A stretch of 64,000 bases of DNA from Mucilaginibacter_A sp965201005 (lineage in GTDB: Bacteria > Bacteroidota > Bacteroidia > Sphingobacteriales > Sphingobacteriaceae). Below are positions 55,588 to 63,139 of this stretch, piece after piece. Each line of letters begins with the position of its first letter. Positions within the stretch are counted from its first letter, which is position 1. Both the position numbers and the translations under genes were made by a program. The DNA lies in assembly GCF_965201005.1 (NCBI RefSeq), contig NZ_OZ241747.1:3038001-3102000 (forward strand), written 5' to 3'. The notes beneath the pieces were generated by a model. That model did no database searches. It was given only the letters and a program-made list of their open reading frames with translations, and was not told where the DNA came from.

Positions 55588-56919
55588 ATGATAGACCCCG
55601 CCCCTCGTTCCAACTTAAAAAAGTTAGGGATACTGCCTTTGATCGCCATTATCTTTCTCACTGTTTCCGGCGGCCCGTATGGTTTGGAGCCACTGCTGGC
55701 TTATGGCGGCAAAAACGGCGCGCTGCTGCTGCTCATCGTTACGCCCATTTTGTGGGACATCCCAACCATTTTTACTGTGCTCGAACTCAACAGCATGATG
55801 CCAATCACCGGCGGCTATTATCAATGGGTAAAAAAAGCATTAGGCCTGCGCTGGGCTTTGTACGAAGGCTGGTGGACCTGGCTTTACACTTTTGTGGATT
55901 TGGCCATTTATCCGGTACTGTTTACAGAATATGCCGCTTTCTTTTTCCCAGAGGTTACAGCCTTTAAAATCCCCATTTGTTTGTTCATCATCTGGTCGTC
56001 AGCGGGGTTAAACATTCTGGGGATTGTGCCCGTTGGCAAGGTTTCCGTTTTTCTGGGCGCGCTGGTGCTTGCTCCTTTTATCATACTTTTTTTGGTGTAT
56101 TTCGGCAAACATGCGGGCAGTTTCAGCTTTCCGCATTTGTCTTTGAAAGGTATTGGCTTTTCGTCTTTAGGACTGGGTTTATATACGGTTATGTGGAATT
56201 TTATTGGCTGGGACAACGTAACCACTTACGCAGAAGAAGTAGAAAAGCCCGTTCGCACATACCTTATTTCGGTTTTTACTGCTTTTGTCCTGATATTTTC
56301 GGTGTATTTTCTGGCCGTTTTGGTGGCGCAGCAATCCGGCATTGATCCGGAGAAACTGCAAAAAGAAGGTTTCCCGGTCCTGGGCGTTCTGCTTGGCGGC
56401 CACTGGCTGGGCGCGCTGCTTAGTTTTGGCGGCATGGCCAGTGCTTTGGGTTTGTATTCGGCCGTGCTGCTTTCGGTTTCGCGCGTGCCCAAAGTGATGG
56501 CCGACGACGGTTTGCTTCCGCAGAAACTCAACCAGCTTCACCCCAGATTTAAAACGCCTTGTGTTTCGATATTGATCTGTTCGGCCGTTGTCAGTTTGAT
56601 GATTTTATGGAGTTTTGGCGATCTGCTCATCATCGACGTAACGGTTTACGGTGCCGCTCTATTTTTAGAATTTGTTGCGCTGATTGTTTTCAGGTTAAAA
56701 TCGCCAAACCTGCACCGGCCCTTCAAAATCCCGTTAAACGTTTATGGTTTAGGGTTGATGGCCATGCTGCCATTACTGGTTTACGTTGTTGCCCTGGCCG
56801 GTGCGTTTTCAGCTTCGGGCGAAACCTGGCGGCCCGCAGCTTTTGCCATCGGCACTTTGCTTTCCGGCGAATTGCTTTGGCAGGTGATCAAGTGGCGGAG
56901 AAAAGCCAACGCATTATAA
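55588..56919 (+). CDS. APC-family amino acid/polyamine permease
   Basis: A 443-residue inner-membrane transporter with about twelve hydrophobic segments. The family signatures include the first helix with GGPYGLEPLLAYGG, the conserved PITGGYYQWVKKALG and VMWNFIGWDNVTTYAEEV. It imports or exchanges amino acids or polyamines with protons or by antiport; the substrate is unknown. Single gene, followed by an IS-end-like sequence (56929-56948) and a motif pair. Confidence 0.9.
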   Translation: MIDPAPRSNLKKLGILPLIAIIFLTVSGGPYGLEPLLAYGGKNGALLLLIVTPILWDIPTIFTVLELNSMMPITGGYYQWVKKALGLRWALYEGWWTWLYTFVDLAIYPVLFTEYAAFFFPEVTAFKIPICLFIIWSSAGLNILGIVPVGKVSVFLGALVLAPFIILFLVYFGKHAGSFSFPHLSLKGIGFSSLGLGLYTVMWNFIGWDNVTTYAEEVEKPVRTYLISVFTAFVLIFSVYFLAVLVAQQSGIDPEKLQKEGFPVLGVLLGGHWLGALLSFGGMASALGLYSAVLLSVSRVPKVMADDGLLPQKLNQLHPRFKTPCVSILICSAVVSLMILWSFGDLLIIDVTVYGAALFLEFVALIVFRLKSPNLHRPFKIPLNVYGLGLMAMLPLLVYVVALAGAFSASGETWRPAAFAIGTLLSGELLWQVIKWRRKANAL

Positions 56920-56928
56920 ACACTTTCA

Positions 56929-56948
56929 GAGCCTGTTCAAAATTGTGT
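56929..56948 (+). mobile_element. Solitary IS-end-like sequence
   Basis: GAGCCTGTTCAAAATTGTGT resembles the end of the IS5-family remnant at 57912-57930 (GAGCCTGTTTAAATTTTGT) and points the same way. It may be a relic IS terminal repeat; there is no transposase next to it. Confidence 0.5.
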
Positions 56949-56961
56949 ATGATAACTTTTG

Positions 56962-57053
56962 ATGCTTCTTTTACGCCCATAAATTTGTATTGTGGTTTTT
57001 GCCGATAGAAAACTTTATAAAAATCCACCAAATTTAGGTGGTAAAAGAAGTAT
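56962..57053. repeat. Inverted pair of the dispersed motif (TC dialect, 92-bp class)
   Basis: The left arm ATGCTTCTTTTACG continues with CCCATAAATTTG; the right arm is AATTTAGGTGGTAAAAGAAGTAT. This is the last motif copy in the window: none is found from here to 64000. Confidence 0.85.
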
Positions 57054-57091
57054 GGAAAAATACTTTGAATCAACTTTTAACATGCTTTTAT

Positions 57092-57937
57092 ATGTTTAAT
57101 TTCTTGCTGCAAAACCGAAAAAATATCTTAAAATTCAGCTTAAGTTTTTTACTAATTGTTGGGATATTTGAGTATTTGGGAAGTTTGATCAACGGCACTG
57201 ATTTCAAAAATCATTCAATCCATACAGAAACTTCTTCAGAAATGGTTGTAACCATTTCTTTTAATCTGTTTGGGACAATTTTGGCAATCTGGCTACTTTC
57301 AAGTTCAGTGCGCAAATCTTTTAAATCCAGGTTAGGTCTTTATCCGCCGCAATCCAAATCATTATTGATCGGATTTATGACGGGTTTTTTGGTTATGGCT
57401 TCTGGCCTGTTGATTTTGCTTTCCGGGCACCAGATTTATATTCGCAGCCTGCAGTTTAGTTTTTATGATCTGTTGCTAAGCATTTACATCTTTTTTGTTA
57501 TTGCGCTGACAGAAGAATTGTTGATGAGAGGTTTTATATTGATAAAACTTCTGGCAAATGTTGATCGCTGGCCTGCGTTAATTTTTTCTGCTTTGATATT
57601 TAGTGCCCTGCATTTATTTAATGCACATATCGGTGCTGTTGCAATATTAAATTTGTTTTTGGCCGGTTTGCTGCTGGGGCTGCCGGTTATATACACCGGT
57701 AATATTTGGTATTCGGTAGCATTACATTTCAGTTGGAATTTTTTTCAAAGCCTGTTAGGGTTTAACGTTAGCGGAAAAGATTTATATTCTGTAATCATTC
57801 AATACCAACCATCTTTAAACATATGGAACGGCGGTTTATTTGGTTACGAGGCATCAATTTATTGCTTAATATCACAAATAATTGCAATTCTATTTTTTTG
57901 TAAGATATTCAGAGCCTGTTTAAATTTTGTTCAATAA
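57092..57937 (+). CDS. CPBP-family membrane metalloprotease, C-terminus supplied by an IS end
   Basis: A 281-residue protein with about eight hydrophobic segments. The CPBP/ABI (Abi) motifs are ALTEELLMRG (E-E-x3-R), ALIFSALHLFN, and ALHFSWNFFQ. It belongs to intramembrane proteases related to prenyl-protein peptidases and bacteriocin immunity. I chose ATG 57092; the longer frame starts inside a motif pair. The last codons (RACLNFVQ) are read from the IS5-type terminal sequence at 57912-57930, so the original C-terminus has been replaced by the insertion. The core motifs are intact and the protein may still work. Confidence 0.8.
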   Translation: MFNFLLQNRKNILKFSLSFLLIVGIFEYLGSLINGTDFKNHSIHTETSSEMVVTISFNLFGTILAIWLLSSSVRKSFKSRLGLYPPQSKSLLIGFMTGFLVMASGLLILLSGHQIYIRSLQFSFYDLLLSIYIFFVIALTEELLMRGFILIKLLANVDRWPALIFSALIFSALHLFNAHIGAVAILNLFLAGLLLGLPVIYTGNIWYSVALHFSWNFFQSLLGFNVSGKDLYSVIIQYQPSLNIWNGGLFGYEASIYCLISQIIAILFFCKIFRACLNFVQ

Positions 57938-58272
57938 TAATTTTATAGCTGATATTTTGACCATTTTTTCGGAGGTTTCCAACAATAGTTCATAGTTTCT
58001 GCACAACCTTCTGTCGTTCTCGGACCAGGAAAAAGCCCGTTCGACTATCCATCTTTTGTGTGTTGGTTCAAACCCTGTCCTTTTATCGTCTGAACGCATC
58101 ACTATTTGTAAAATATATCCGAAACGTTTTTTACCTGTTCTATGATTTCCCCACGGTAACCGCCATCCCAGGCAATTGTCCTGATGCCGCACAGCAGTTG
58201 TTTTAAAACCCGGGTCAGCAGCAAGGCGGCCTTACTGTGGTGTACATGGGCAGCCGTTACAACCGCATGCTT
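57912..58272 (-). mobile_element. IS5-family transposase remnant (3' part)
   Basis: The minus strand encodes the C-terminal part of an IS5-type DDE transposase: AHVHHSKAALLLTRVLKQLL, then IAWDGGYRGEIIEQV, then after a one-base frameshift KKRFGYILQIVMRSDD and HKRWIVERAFSWSENDRRLCRNYE. The YRG and W-x-V-E-R-x-F blocks belong to the DDE core. The shift lies at a run of six T (58126-58132 region), one short of what the frame needs. The right end (57912-57930) is inside the CPBP gene. The N-terminal half of the transposase is missing; the fragment is abutted by an IS982 remnant. Confidence 0.8.
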
Positions 58273-58824
58273 TTAGAAGTGTGTGAACTGGCCAGGAGTG
58301 GCAGGAGTAAGATTTGTAAAGAGGCGGCATACGCACAGCCCGACAGAGGTTATTGTGCTTCCCAAAAGTTGCATTATTACGGTTATAAACTGCATGCCGT
58401 ATGTACGGCTAAAGGTATTTTCCAAAGTTTGGACTTCAGTCCTGCATCTGTGCATGATGTCCAGTACCTAAAGGATATCAAAACACAGCTTCGGCACTGT
58501 GTGCTTTTAGGGGACAAGGGCTATCTATCAGCCGCTTATCAACTGGATTTATTTAAAAGCGGGCAAATTAAACTTGAAGTACCTATGCGTAAAAATCAGG
58601 ACAACTATAAAAAACAACCTTTTATATTCCAAAAATCACGAAAACGGATTGAAACTTTATTCTCCCAGTTATGCGACCAGTTTATGATCAGAAGAAATTA
58701 TGCAAAAAGCTTTGCCGGTTATAAAACAAGAATCCTATCGAAAATAACCACACTTACCATTATTCAATTCATTAACAACAGCTTAGACCGTAATATTAAT
58801 AACCTCAAAATTAATATCACCTAA
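58272..58824 (+). mobile_element. IS982-family transposase remnant (3' part)
   Basis: An open frame (58237-58824) carries the C-terminal two-thirds of an IS982-type transposase: CELARSGRSKICKEAAYAQP, GYCASQKLHYYGYKLHAVC, ASVHDVQYLKDIK, LLGDKGYLS, KSRKRIETLFSQLCDQFMIR. The first residues (MVYMGSRYNRM) come from the adjoining IS5 fragment and do not belong to it. The catalytic aspartate of GDKGYLS and the glutamate of RIETLFS are kept, but the N-terminal third is lost, so it is not functional. Transcribed away from the IS5 remnant, giving a back-to-back fusion of two truncated elements. Confidence 0.82.
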
Positions 58825-58847
58825 ATGCACTACGGGTGCAGTTAGTG

Positions 58848-59378
58848 TTATTCAATAAGTTTGGCAATTTGGATCACATACAACAATAATAATATTCCTA
58901 TAAGCATAAAATAGATCGTAATATACCAGTAAAAACCTTGAAGCGAAATAAACCAGTTCGCAAATACCAATAAGAGCAAACTCCCGATTACAAATACCAA
59001 CGAAAGCGCAAAACTTCGGATTGTCATTGCCTTGATGGTGTCGTAACTTTTTTGGTTGCTCCGAAGGTTACTGAGATCGTATTTATTTAAGATTTCATTT
59101 AGATTATTATTCAAAATCGATTGCTCCAGCAAATCAATACCCGCCTCGTTGCGATCATAGATTTTTTCTAACCGATGATAATTTTCATCGGCAATAAATT
59201 CGCTTAAAGACGTGAGTCCATCCATTTTTCTGTTCAAAACAAGATCCTTAAGCATTGTTATTTCAACATCAATATTTTGCAGTCGAAAAGTTGAGAAAAC
59301 GCCAAGCAATCCCGTCAGTGTTGCTATGATGGTTGCCGTGGCAGAAAAGAGAAAATATAGAATATCGGCGGTAGGCAT
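58848..59378 (-). CDS. Hypothetical membrane protein
   Basis: A 176-residue protein with an N-terminal hydrophobic helix (ADILYFLFSATATIIATLTG), a helical, charged middle (residues about 35-105) and two further hydrophobic segments (SLVFVIGSLLLLVFANWF and YWYITIYFMLIGILLLLYV). I chose ATG 59378; the longer frame would start at 59444. I do not recognise the family. It directly follows the IS982 remnant. Confidence 0.6.
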   Translation of the reverse strand: MPTADILYFLFSATATIIATLTGLLGVFSTFRLQNIDVEITMLKDLVLNRKMDGLTSLSEFIADENYHRLEKIYDRNEAGIDLLEQSILNNNLNEILNKYDLSNLRSNQKSYDTIKAMTIRSFALSLVFVIGSLLLLVFANWFISLQGFYWYITIYFMLIGILLLLYVIQIAKLIE

Positions 59379-59479
59379 ACTATAGTTTTTTTGGCATAAC
59401 AAAATGAGATTTGTAACGATAAAACTTATCGCCACAAATCTCATTAATAATCATACTTTGAAAAAGTAAAAAAAAGTTT

Positions 59480-59770
59480 TTAAAGGATTTTACCGATAAA
59501 ACCTGTCGGCCCGTTATTGTTCAACAGTTTTGAAGCAAGTTTTATTTTATCGTCATTATTGTACTTCGATAAAACTGCTTCCGCCTTTTTTTGATCATCC
59601 CAAAGCGTATTCACCATCAAATGGTTTGGATCTTTTACATCCTGCACAACCTCGTGAGATACGTAACCATCAAGCGGCGGCATATCGTTGCCGATACCTT
59701 TTGCAAGAGTTAGTCCCTCCTCAATAGTGTCATCAGAAAACTTGAATTCGAACAAAGATTTAACTTTCAT
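59480..59770 (-). CDS. Small ABM-like (dimeric alpha/beta-barrel) protein
   Basis: A 96-residue cytoplasmic protein (MKVKSLFEFKFSDDTIEEGL to GPTGFIGKIL). The order beta strand, helix, DGYVSHEVVQDVKDPNHLMV, WDDQKKAEAVL is that of antibiotic-biosynthesis-monooxygenase-like ferredoxin-fold proteins. The exact role is unknown. It lies 38 bases downstream of the AraC-type regulator on the same strand and may be its target. Confidence 0.65.
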   Translation of the reverse strand: MKVKSLFEFKFSDDTIEEGLTLAKGIGNDMPPLDGYVSHEVVQDVKDPNHLMVNTLWDDQKKAEAVLSKYNNDDKIKLASKLLNNNGPTGFIGKIL

Positions 59771-59808
59771 AATACATATTTTTAGTTAAAACAATATTAC
59801 AAAACTCG

Positions 59809-60699
59809 TTAGCTATTATATACGGTCATTTTATCACTTTTAGGGTACGATTCAAGGTTCTTTGCACGAAACGCTGATGGTGTAATTTCAATATGCTTTT
59901 TAAACAACTTCGAAAAATAGGCAGCATCATCAAAGCCGATCGATTGTGCAATTTCATTAACGTTTAAATCGGTGTGATTGAGCAACCGCTTTGCTTCCAT
60001 TAAAATTTCACTCGTGATCCAATAACTTACCGAAAAACCGGTATGCTTTTTCACCCTTTCGTTAAGATAATTTGGCGTAATATTCAATTTTTGAGCATAA
60101 TCAGACGTGGTTTTAAGGGTCCGAAAGTCTTTCGACACCAAGGTTTTGAAATCATTGATAATCTGTGAAGTATTTTGATTTTTGGTAATAAAATTATCCT
60201 GTTCGCTGTAAGCACCGGCAACAATTGCGATAAAAGATTGCAAAAGCGCATTGGTAGCCTGCACATCAAAATAATTTTTTCCTCCGCACTTGGTTCGAAT
60301 ATTTATTAAATTTAAAATAGAAAGGCACTGACGCAAAATATCTTTATCTAAATTTAAAGGAATTTGTGAGCCGACAGGCGAATTAAAAACATTTCTGTAT
60401 TGCGCAGAAACTAACGAACTGTCAACTGCCAAATACCAACCCGCCATACAATTTTCATAAATCGGGTGGGCAATCTGTCCCGGAATGGAAAAATAAACAG
60501 TGCCTGAAAATAAACTGTGATTTTTATAATCAACCTTCAAGTTTGCATTTCCTTCTTCACAAAGAAGAAATACATAATGATCGTTGCGCTGGATGTTTGC
60601 CTCATCATAATAACACGGTGCATCCTGCAATGAAAACCGCATAATGTCAATCTTCAAATCGGCCTGTTCCGGTAATTTATCTATTGGGATGTGGTTCAT
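59809..60699 (-). CDS. AraC-family transcriptional regulator
   Basis: A 296-residue regulator. The N-terminal half is a cupin-like sensor (HYVFLLCEEGNANLKVDYKN, YFSIPGQIAHPI). The C-terminal 100 residues carry two helix-turn-helix units; the second, LNVNEIAQSIGFDDAAYFSKLFKKHIEITPSAFR, is the AraC signature. It probably controls the neighbouring SDR and ABM-like genes on the same strand; the ligand is unknown. Confidence 0.92.
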   Translation of the reverse strand: MNHIPIDKLPEQADLKIDIMRFSLQDAPCYYDEANIQRNDHYVFLLCEEGNANLKVDYKNHSLFSGTVYFSIPGQIAHPIYENCMAGWYLAVDSSLVSAQYRNVFNSPVGSQIPLNLDKDILRQCLSILNLINIRTKCGGKNYFDVQATNALLQSFIAIVAGAYSEQDNFITKNQNTSQIINDFKTLVSKDFRTLKTTSDYAQKLNITPNYLNERVKKHTGFSVSYWITSEILMEAKRLLNHTDLNVNEIAQSIGFDDAAYFSKLFKKHIEITPSAFRAKNLESYPKSDKMTVYNS

Positions 60700-60726
60700 C
60701 TGCTCAAAATGCTCTTCAAATTGAGG

Positions 60727-61551
60727 TTAACGCTTAATCTCTTTTTCTGCTTGTGAAGATACCATTTTATTGAACATGTTTAATGGCAGCAACCAGCGGA
60801 AAAAGAAGGCAGATTTTGCCTGCGAAGTTGCTGGATACCGCAGTTTAGAACTGTTGTCCGTTGCGGCTTTGTAAACCACTTTCGCCACAGATTCGGGTGT
60901 TGCCGCATCTTTGTAACTGTCCAAAGTATTTTGTTGAACTTTCTGCGCATAGTGGTCATAATCTACATTTGAAACAAAAGAAATATTGTTTACAAACTCA
61001 CTTTTCACGGTGCCGGGCTCAATGTTTTTAATCACGATTTTAAACTGTCTTACTTCATATTGCAGTGCTTCCATAAATCCTTCCAGTGCCCATTTTGAAC
61101 TATTGTAAACGCTGTAAAGTGGAAACGTAAGCACGCCGCCGGAAGATGTGGTATTTAAAATTATTCCCGCTTTTCTTTCCCGAAAATGTGGCAAAACTGC
61201 CCGCGTTACATTCATTACGCCAAACAGGTTGGTGTCAAACTGTTTTCTGATCTGCTCATCCGTAGAGGCTTCAAATGCGCCGGCCAGCGAATAACCTGCG
61301 TTATTGAACAAGACATCAATCCCTGAAAATTTCTGAATTACGTCTGAAACTGCTTTTTTGATGCTTTCATTATCCTTCACATCAAGATTGAAAATGCTGA
61401 TTGACGGATATTTTTCAAAATCCGGCATAGCGGTATCTTCTTTCAATCGCATTGTTGCGGCAACATTCCAGCCTTTTTGGGCAAAATAAATTGCCGTTGC
61501 TTTTCCGATTCCTGAAGATGCTCCTGTGATAAGAATTGTTTTCTTTGCCAT
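60727..61551 (-). CDS. Short-chain dehydrogenase/reductase
   Basis: A 274-residue classical SDR. The NAD(P) loop is TGASSGIGKATA, followed by LFNNAGYS, the catalytic serine region LNTTSSGG and the YxxxK pair in YNSSK. I chose ATG 61551 (MAKKTILITG) over 61575. The substrate cannot be told. It lies 27 bases upstream of the AraC-type regulator gene, in the same direction, and 83 bases from the Crp-type regulator. Confidence 0.92.
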   Translation of the reverse strand: MAKKTILITGASSGIGKATAIYFAQKGWNVAATMRLKEDTAMPDFEKYPSISIFNLDVKDNESIKKAVSDVIQKFSGIDVLFNNAGYSLAGAFEASTDEQIRKQFDTNLFGVMNVTRAVLPHFRERKAGIILNTTSSGGVLTFPLYSVYNSSKWALEGFMEALQYEVRQFKIVIKNIEPGTVKSEFVNNISFVSNVDYDHYAQKVQQNTLDSYKDAATPESVAKVVYKAATDNSSKLRYPATSQAKSAFFFRWLLPLNMFNKMVSSQAEKEIKR

Positions 61552-61634
61552 AATTTCTATTTTTTTATTGAACAAATTTCGTCATTAAAACAGTCGCGGA
61601 AAAGGACATTTGTCCGAAAATGAGATTAATGAAA

Positions 61635-62219
61635 TTACACTTTGAATTTTCTTCGTAGCCGGCTCAAGTGTCGTGGTGTAATTCCTAACATTGAGGCCGT
61701 GTACATTACCGCCACTTTTTGGATAAAGTGCAGTTGATTTTTCGCCATCCATTCAAAACGTTCCTCTGCCGATTTTTCTATCAAACTAAAGACCCGGTCT
61801 TCTATGGTGATGTAATTATATTCCAGGGCTTTGATGTAAAAATCTTTGAATCCGATATTTTTTTCAATTAAAATGTCAAAGGCTTTTCTGTCAATTACCA
61901 CCAGTTCGCAATCGGTAAGCACCTGCAAATTTTCGATGCTTGGGATCTGCAGGATAAAACTGCGCAAGGAAGTTACAAAATCGTTTTCAAAAGAAATCCA
62001 ACGGGTGACGTCATTTTCTTTTGCTCTATAAAAATGTCTTATCTCTCCTGAATTTAAAAAGCCGATATTTTTGCAAACTTGTCCTTCTTTGAGGAAAAAA
62101 CCATCTTTTTTAAGAGGAATAATTTTGAAGTAAGACGCGATTTCTTCCATTTCCTTCCCGCTTGGTTTGCAGAAATTGTTGATGGCGCCGATTATTCCGC
62201 TGAATGCATCGCTGTTCAT
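61635..62219 (-). CDS. Crp/Fnr-type cyclic-nucleotide-binding-domain regulator
   Basis: A 194-residue protein. The N-terminal part has the cNMP-binding beta roll (FFLKEGQVCKNIGFLNSGEI, TRWISFENDFVTSL) and the C-terminal end has a helix-turn-helix (AVMYTASMLGITPRHLSRLRRKF). Bacteroidota have many such proteins; key cyclic-AMP contact residues (the R-S pair) are not seen, so the ligand may differ. It stands between two SDR genes on the same strand. Confidence 0.9.
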   Translation of the reverse strand: MNSDAFSGIIGAINNFCKPSGKEMEEIASYFKIIPLKKDGFFLKEGQVCKNIGFLNSGEIRHFYRAKENDVTRWISFENDFVTSLRSFILQIPSIENLQVLTDCELVVIDRKAFDILIEKNIGFKDFYIKALEYNYITIEDRVFSLIEKSAEERFEWMAKNQLHFIQKVAVMYTASMLGITPRHLSRLRRKFKV

Positions 62220-62264
62220 TGTATTTTAGTTAAAGATTTCTTTACCTAACAAAGGTCAGAATTT

Positions 62265-63111
62265 CTAATTGCCTGAAATTTGTTCGCACATCGTCCACAA
62301 CCTTTTCCCTATTGCAGCATCAAATTTTTCGTGAAAAGGTACAATTTCCCTGTCTTTATCAAAGAATCTACCCGAAACATTTTGCACTTCATCGGATGTA
62401 GAAAGCCAGGTTGATACATCACAAATGTCTTTTTCAAATGGTTTATACAGTACACCCAAAAGTTTGAGATACCACGCGGATCCGGCCAAAAGTTTAGATT
62501 TAATAACACCCGGATTAAATGCATTGGCGGTGACTTTAGTTTCCTCCAATCTTCTCGCCAACTCAAAAGTAAAGAACAAGCGGGCAAACATCGCATTTGA
62601 GGTTGCCGTTAATCCGTTAAACTTCTCTACGCTCTGTAAATCATCAAAATTCAATTTTGCGTTTTTAAAAAAGTGGGATTGCCAGCAACCGTAATGATTC
62701 TTGATTCTCCACTTTTCCTTCAAAATATCGAGCAGGTTTGTTGTCAGCCAGAAATTGCTCATATAATTCACGGTGAAAGTCCGCTCTATTCCTTCCGCGG
62801 TCATTTTTTTCTCACCAAAAATTGTTCCCGCACAGTTTGCCAAAACGTGCAGGTTGTCGTATTTTTCTCTTAAATTCCTCCGCCAGTTTTTTAACGGATG
62901 ATTGAAGGGAAAGGTCTGCTATTAGGTATTCACCTTTGTCATTTCCTGTGCGTTGCGCTATTTCTTGCAACGTCTTCGTACTCGCTTCTGCATCACGACT
63001 GACAATTATGATCTTAGCCCCTTTTTGAGCCAGCCCGATTGCGGTTGCTTTTCCCACGCCCGAACTTCCGCCGGTGATCAGAAATTTTTTTTCTTTAAGT
63101 TGGTTCACCAT
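62265..63111 (-). pseudogene. Short-chain dehydrogenase, broken by several one-base shifts
   Basis: The first part (ATG 63111, MVNQLKEKKFLITGGSSGVG) is a normal SDR start that leaves frame after LAEEFKRK. The next frame continues with YDNLHVLANCAGTIFG, the expected next block. A third stretch is readable as SGESRIITVAGNPTFLK only in another frame, between two further shifts. All three shifts fall at short homopolymers: T5 at 62862-62866, T4 at 62713-62716 and T5 at 62662-62666. Removing an extra base from the first two and adding one to the third would give one continuous protein ending at 62265. The catalytic YxxxK is replaced by an SNAMFAR-like segment, so it may be a retinol-dehydrogenase-like SDR. 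Decay or sequencing error. Confidence 0.75.
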
Positions 63112-63139
63112 ATTTATTTTATGCCGCCAATTTTGCTTT

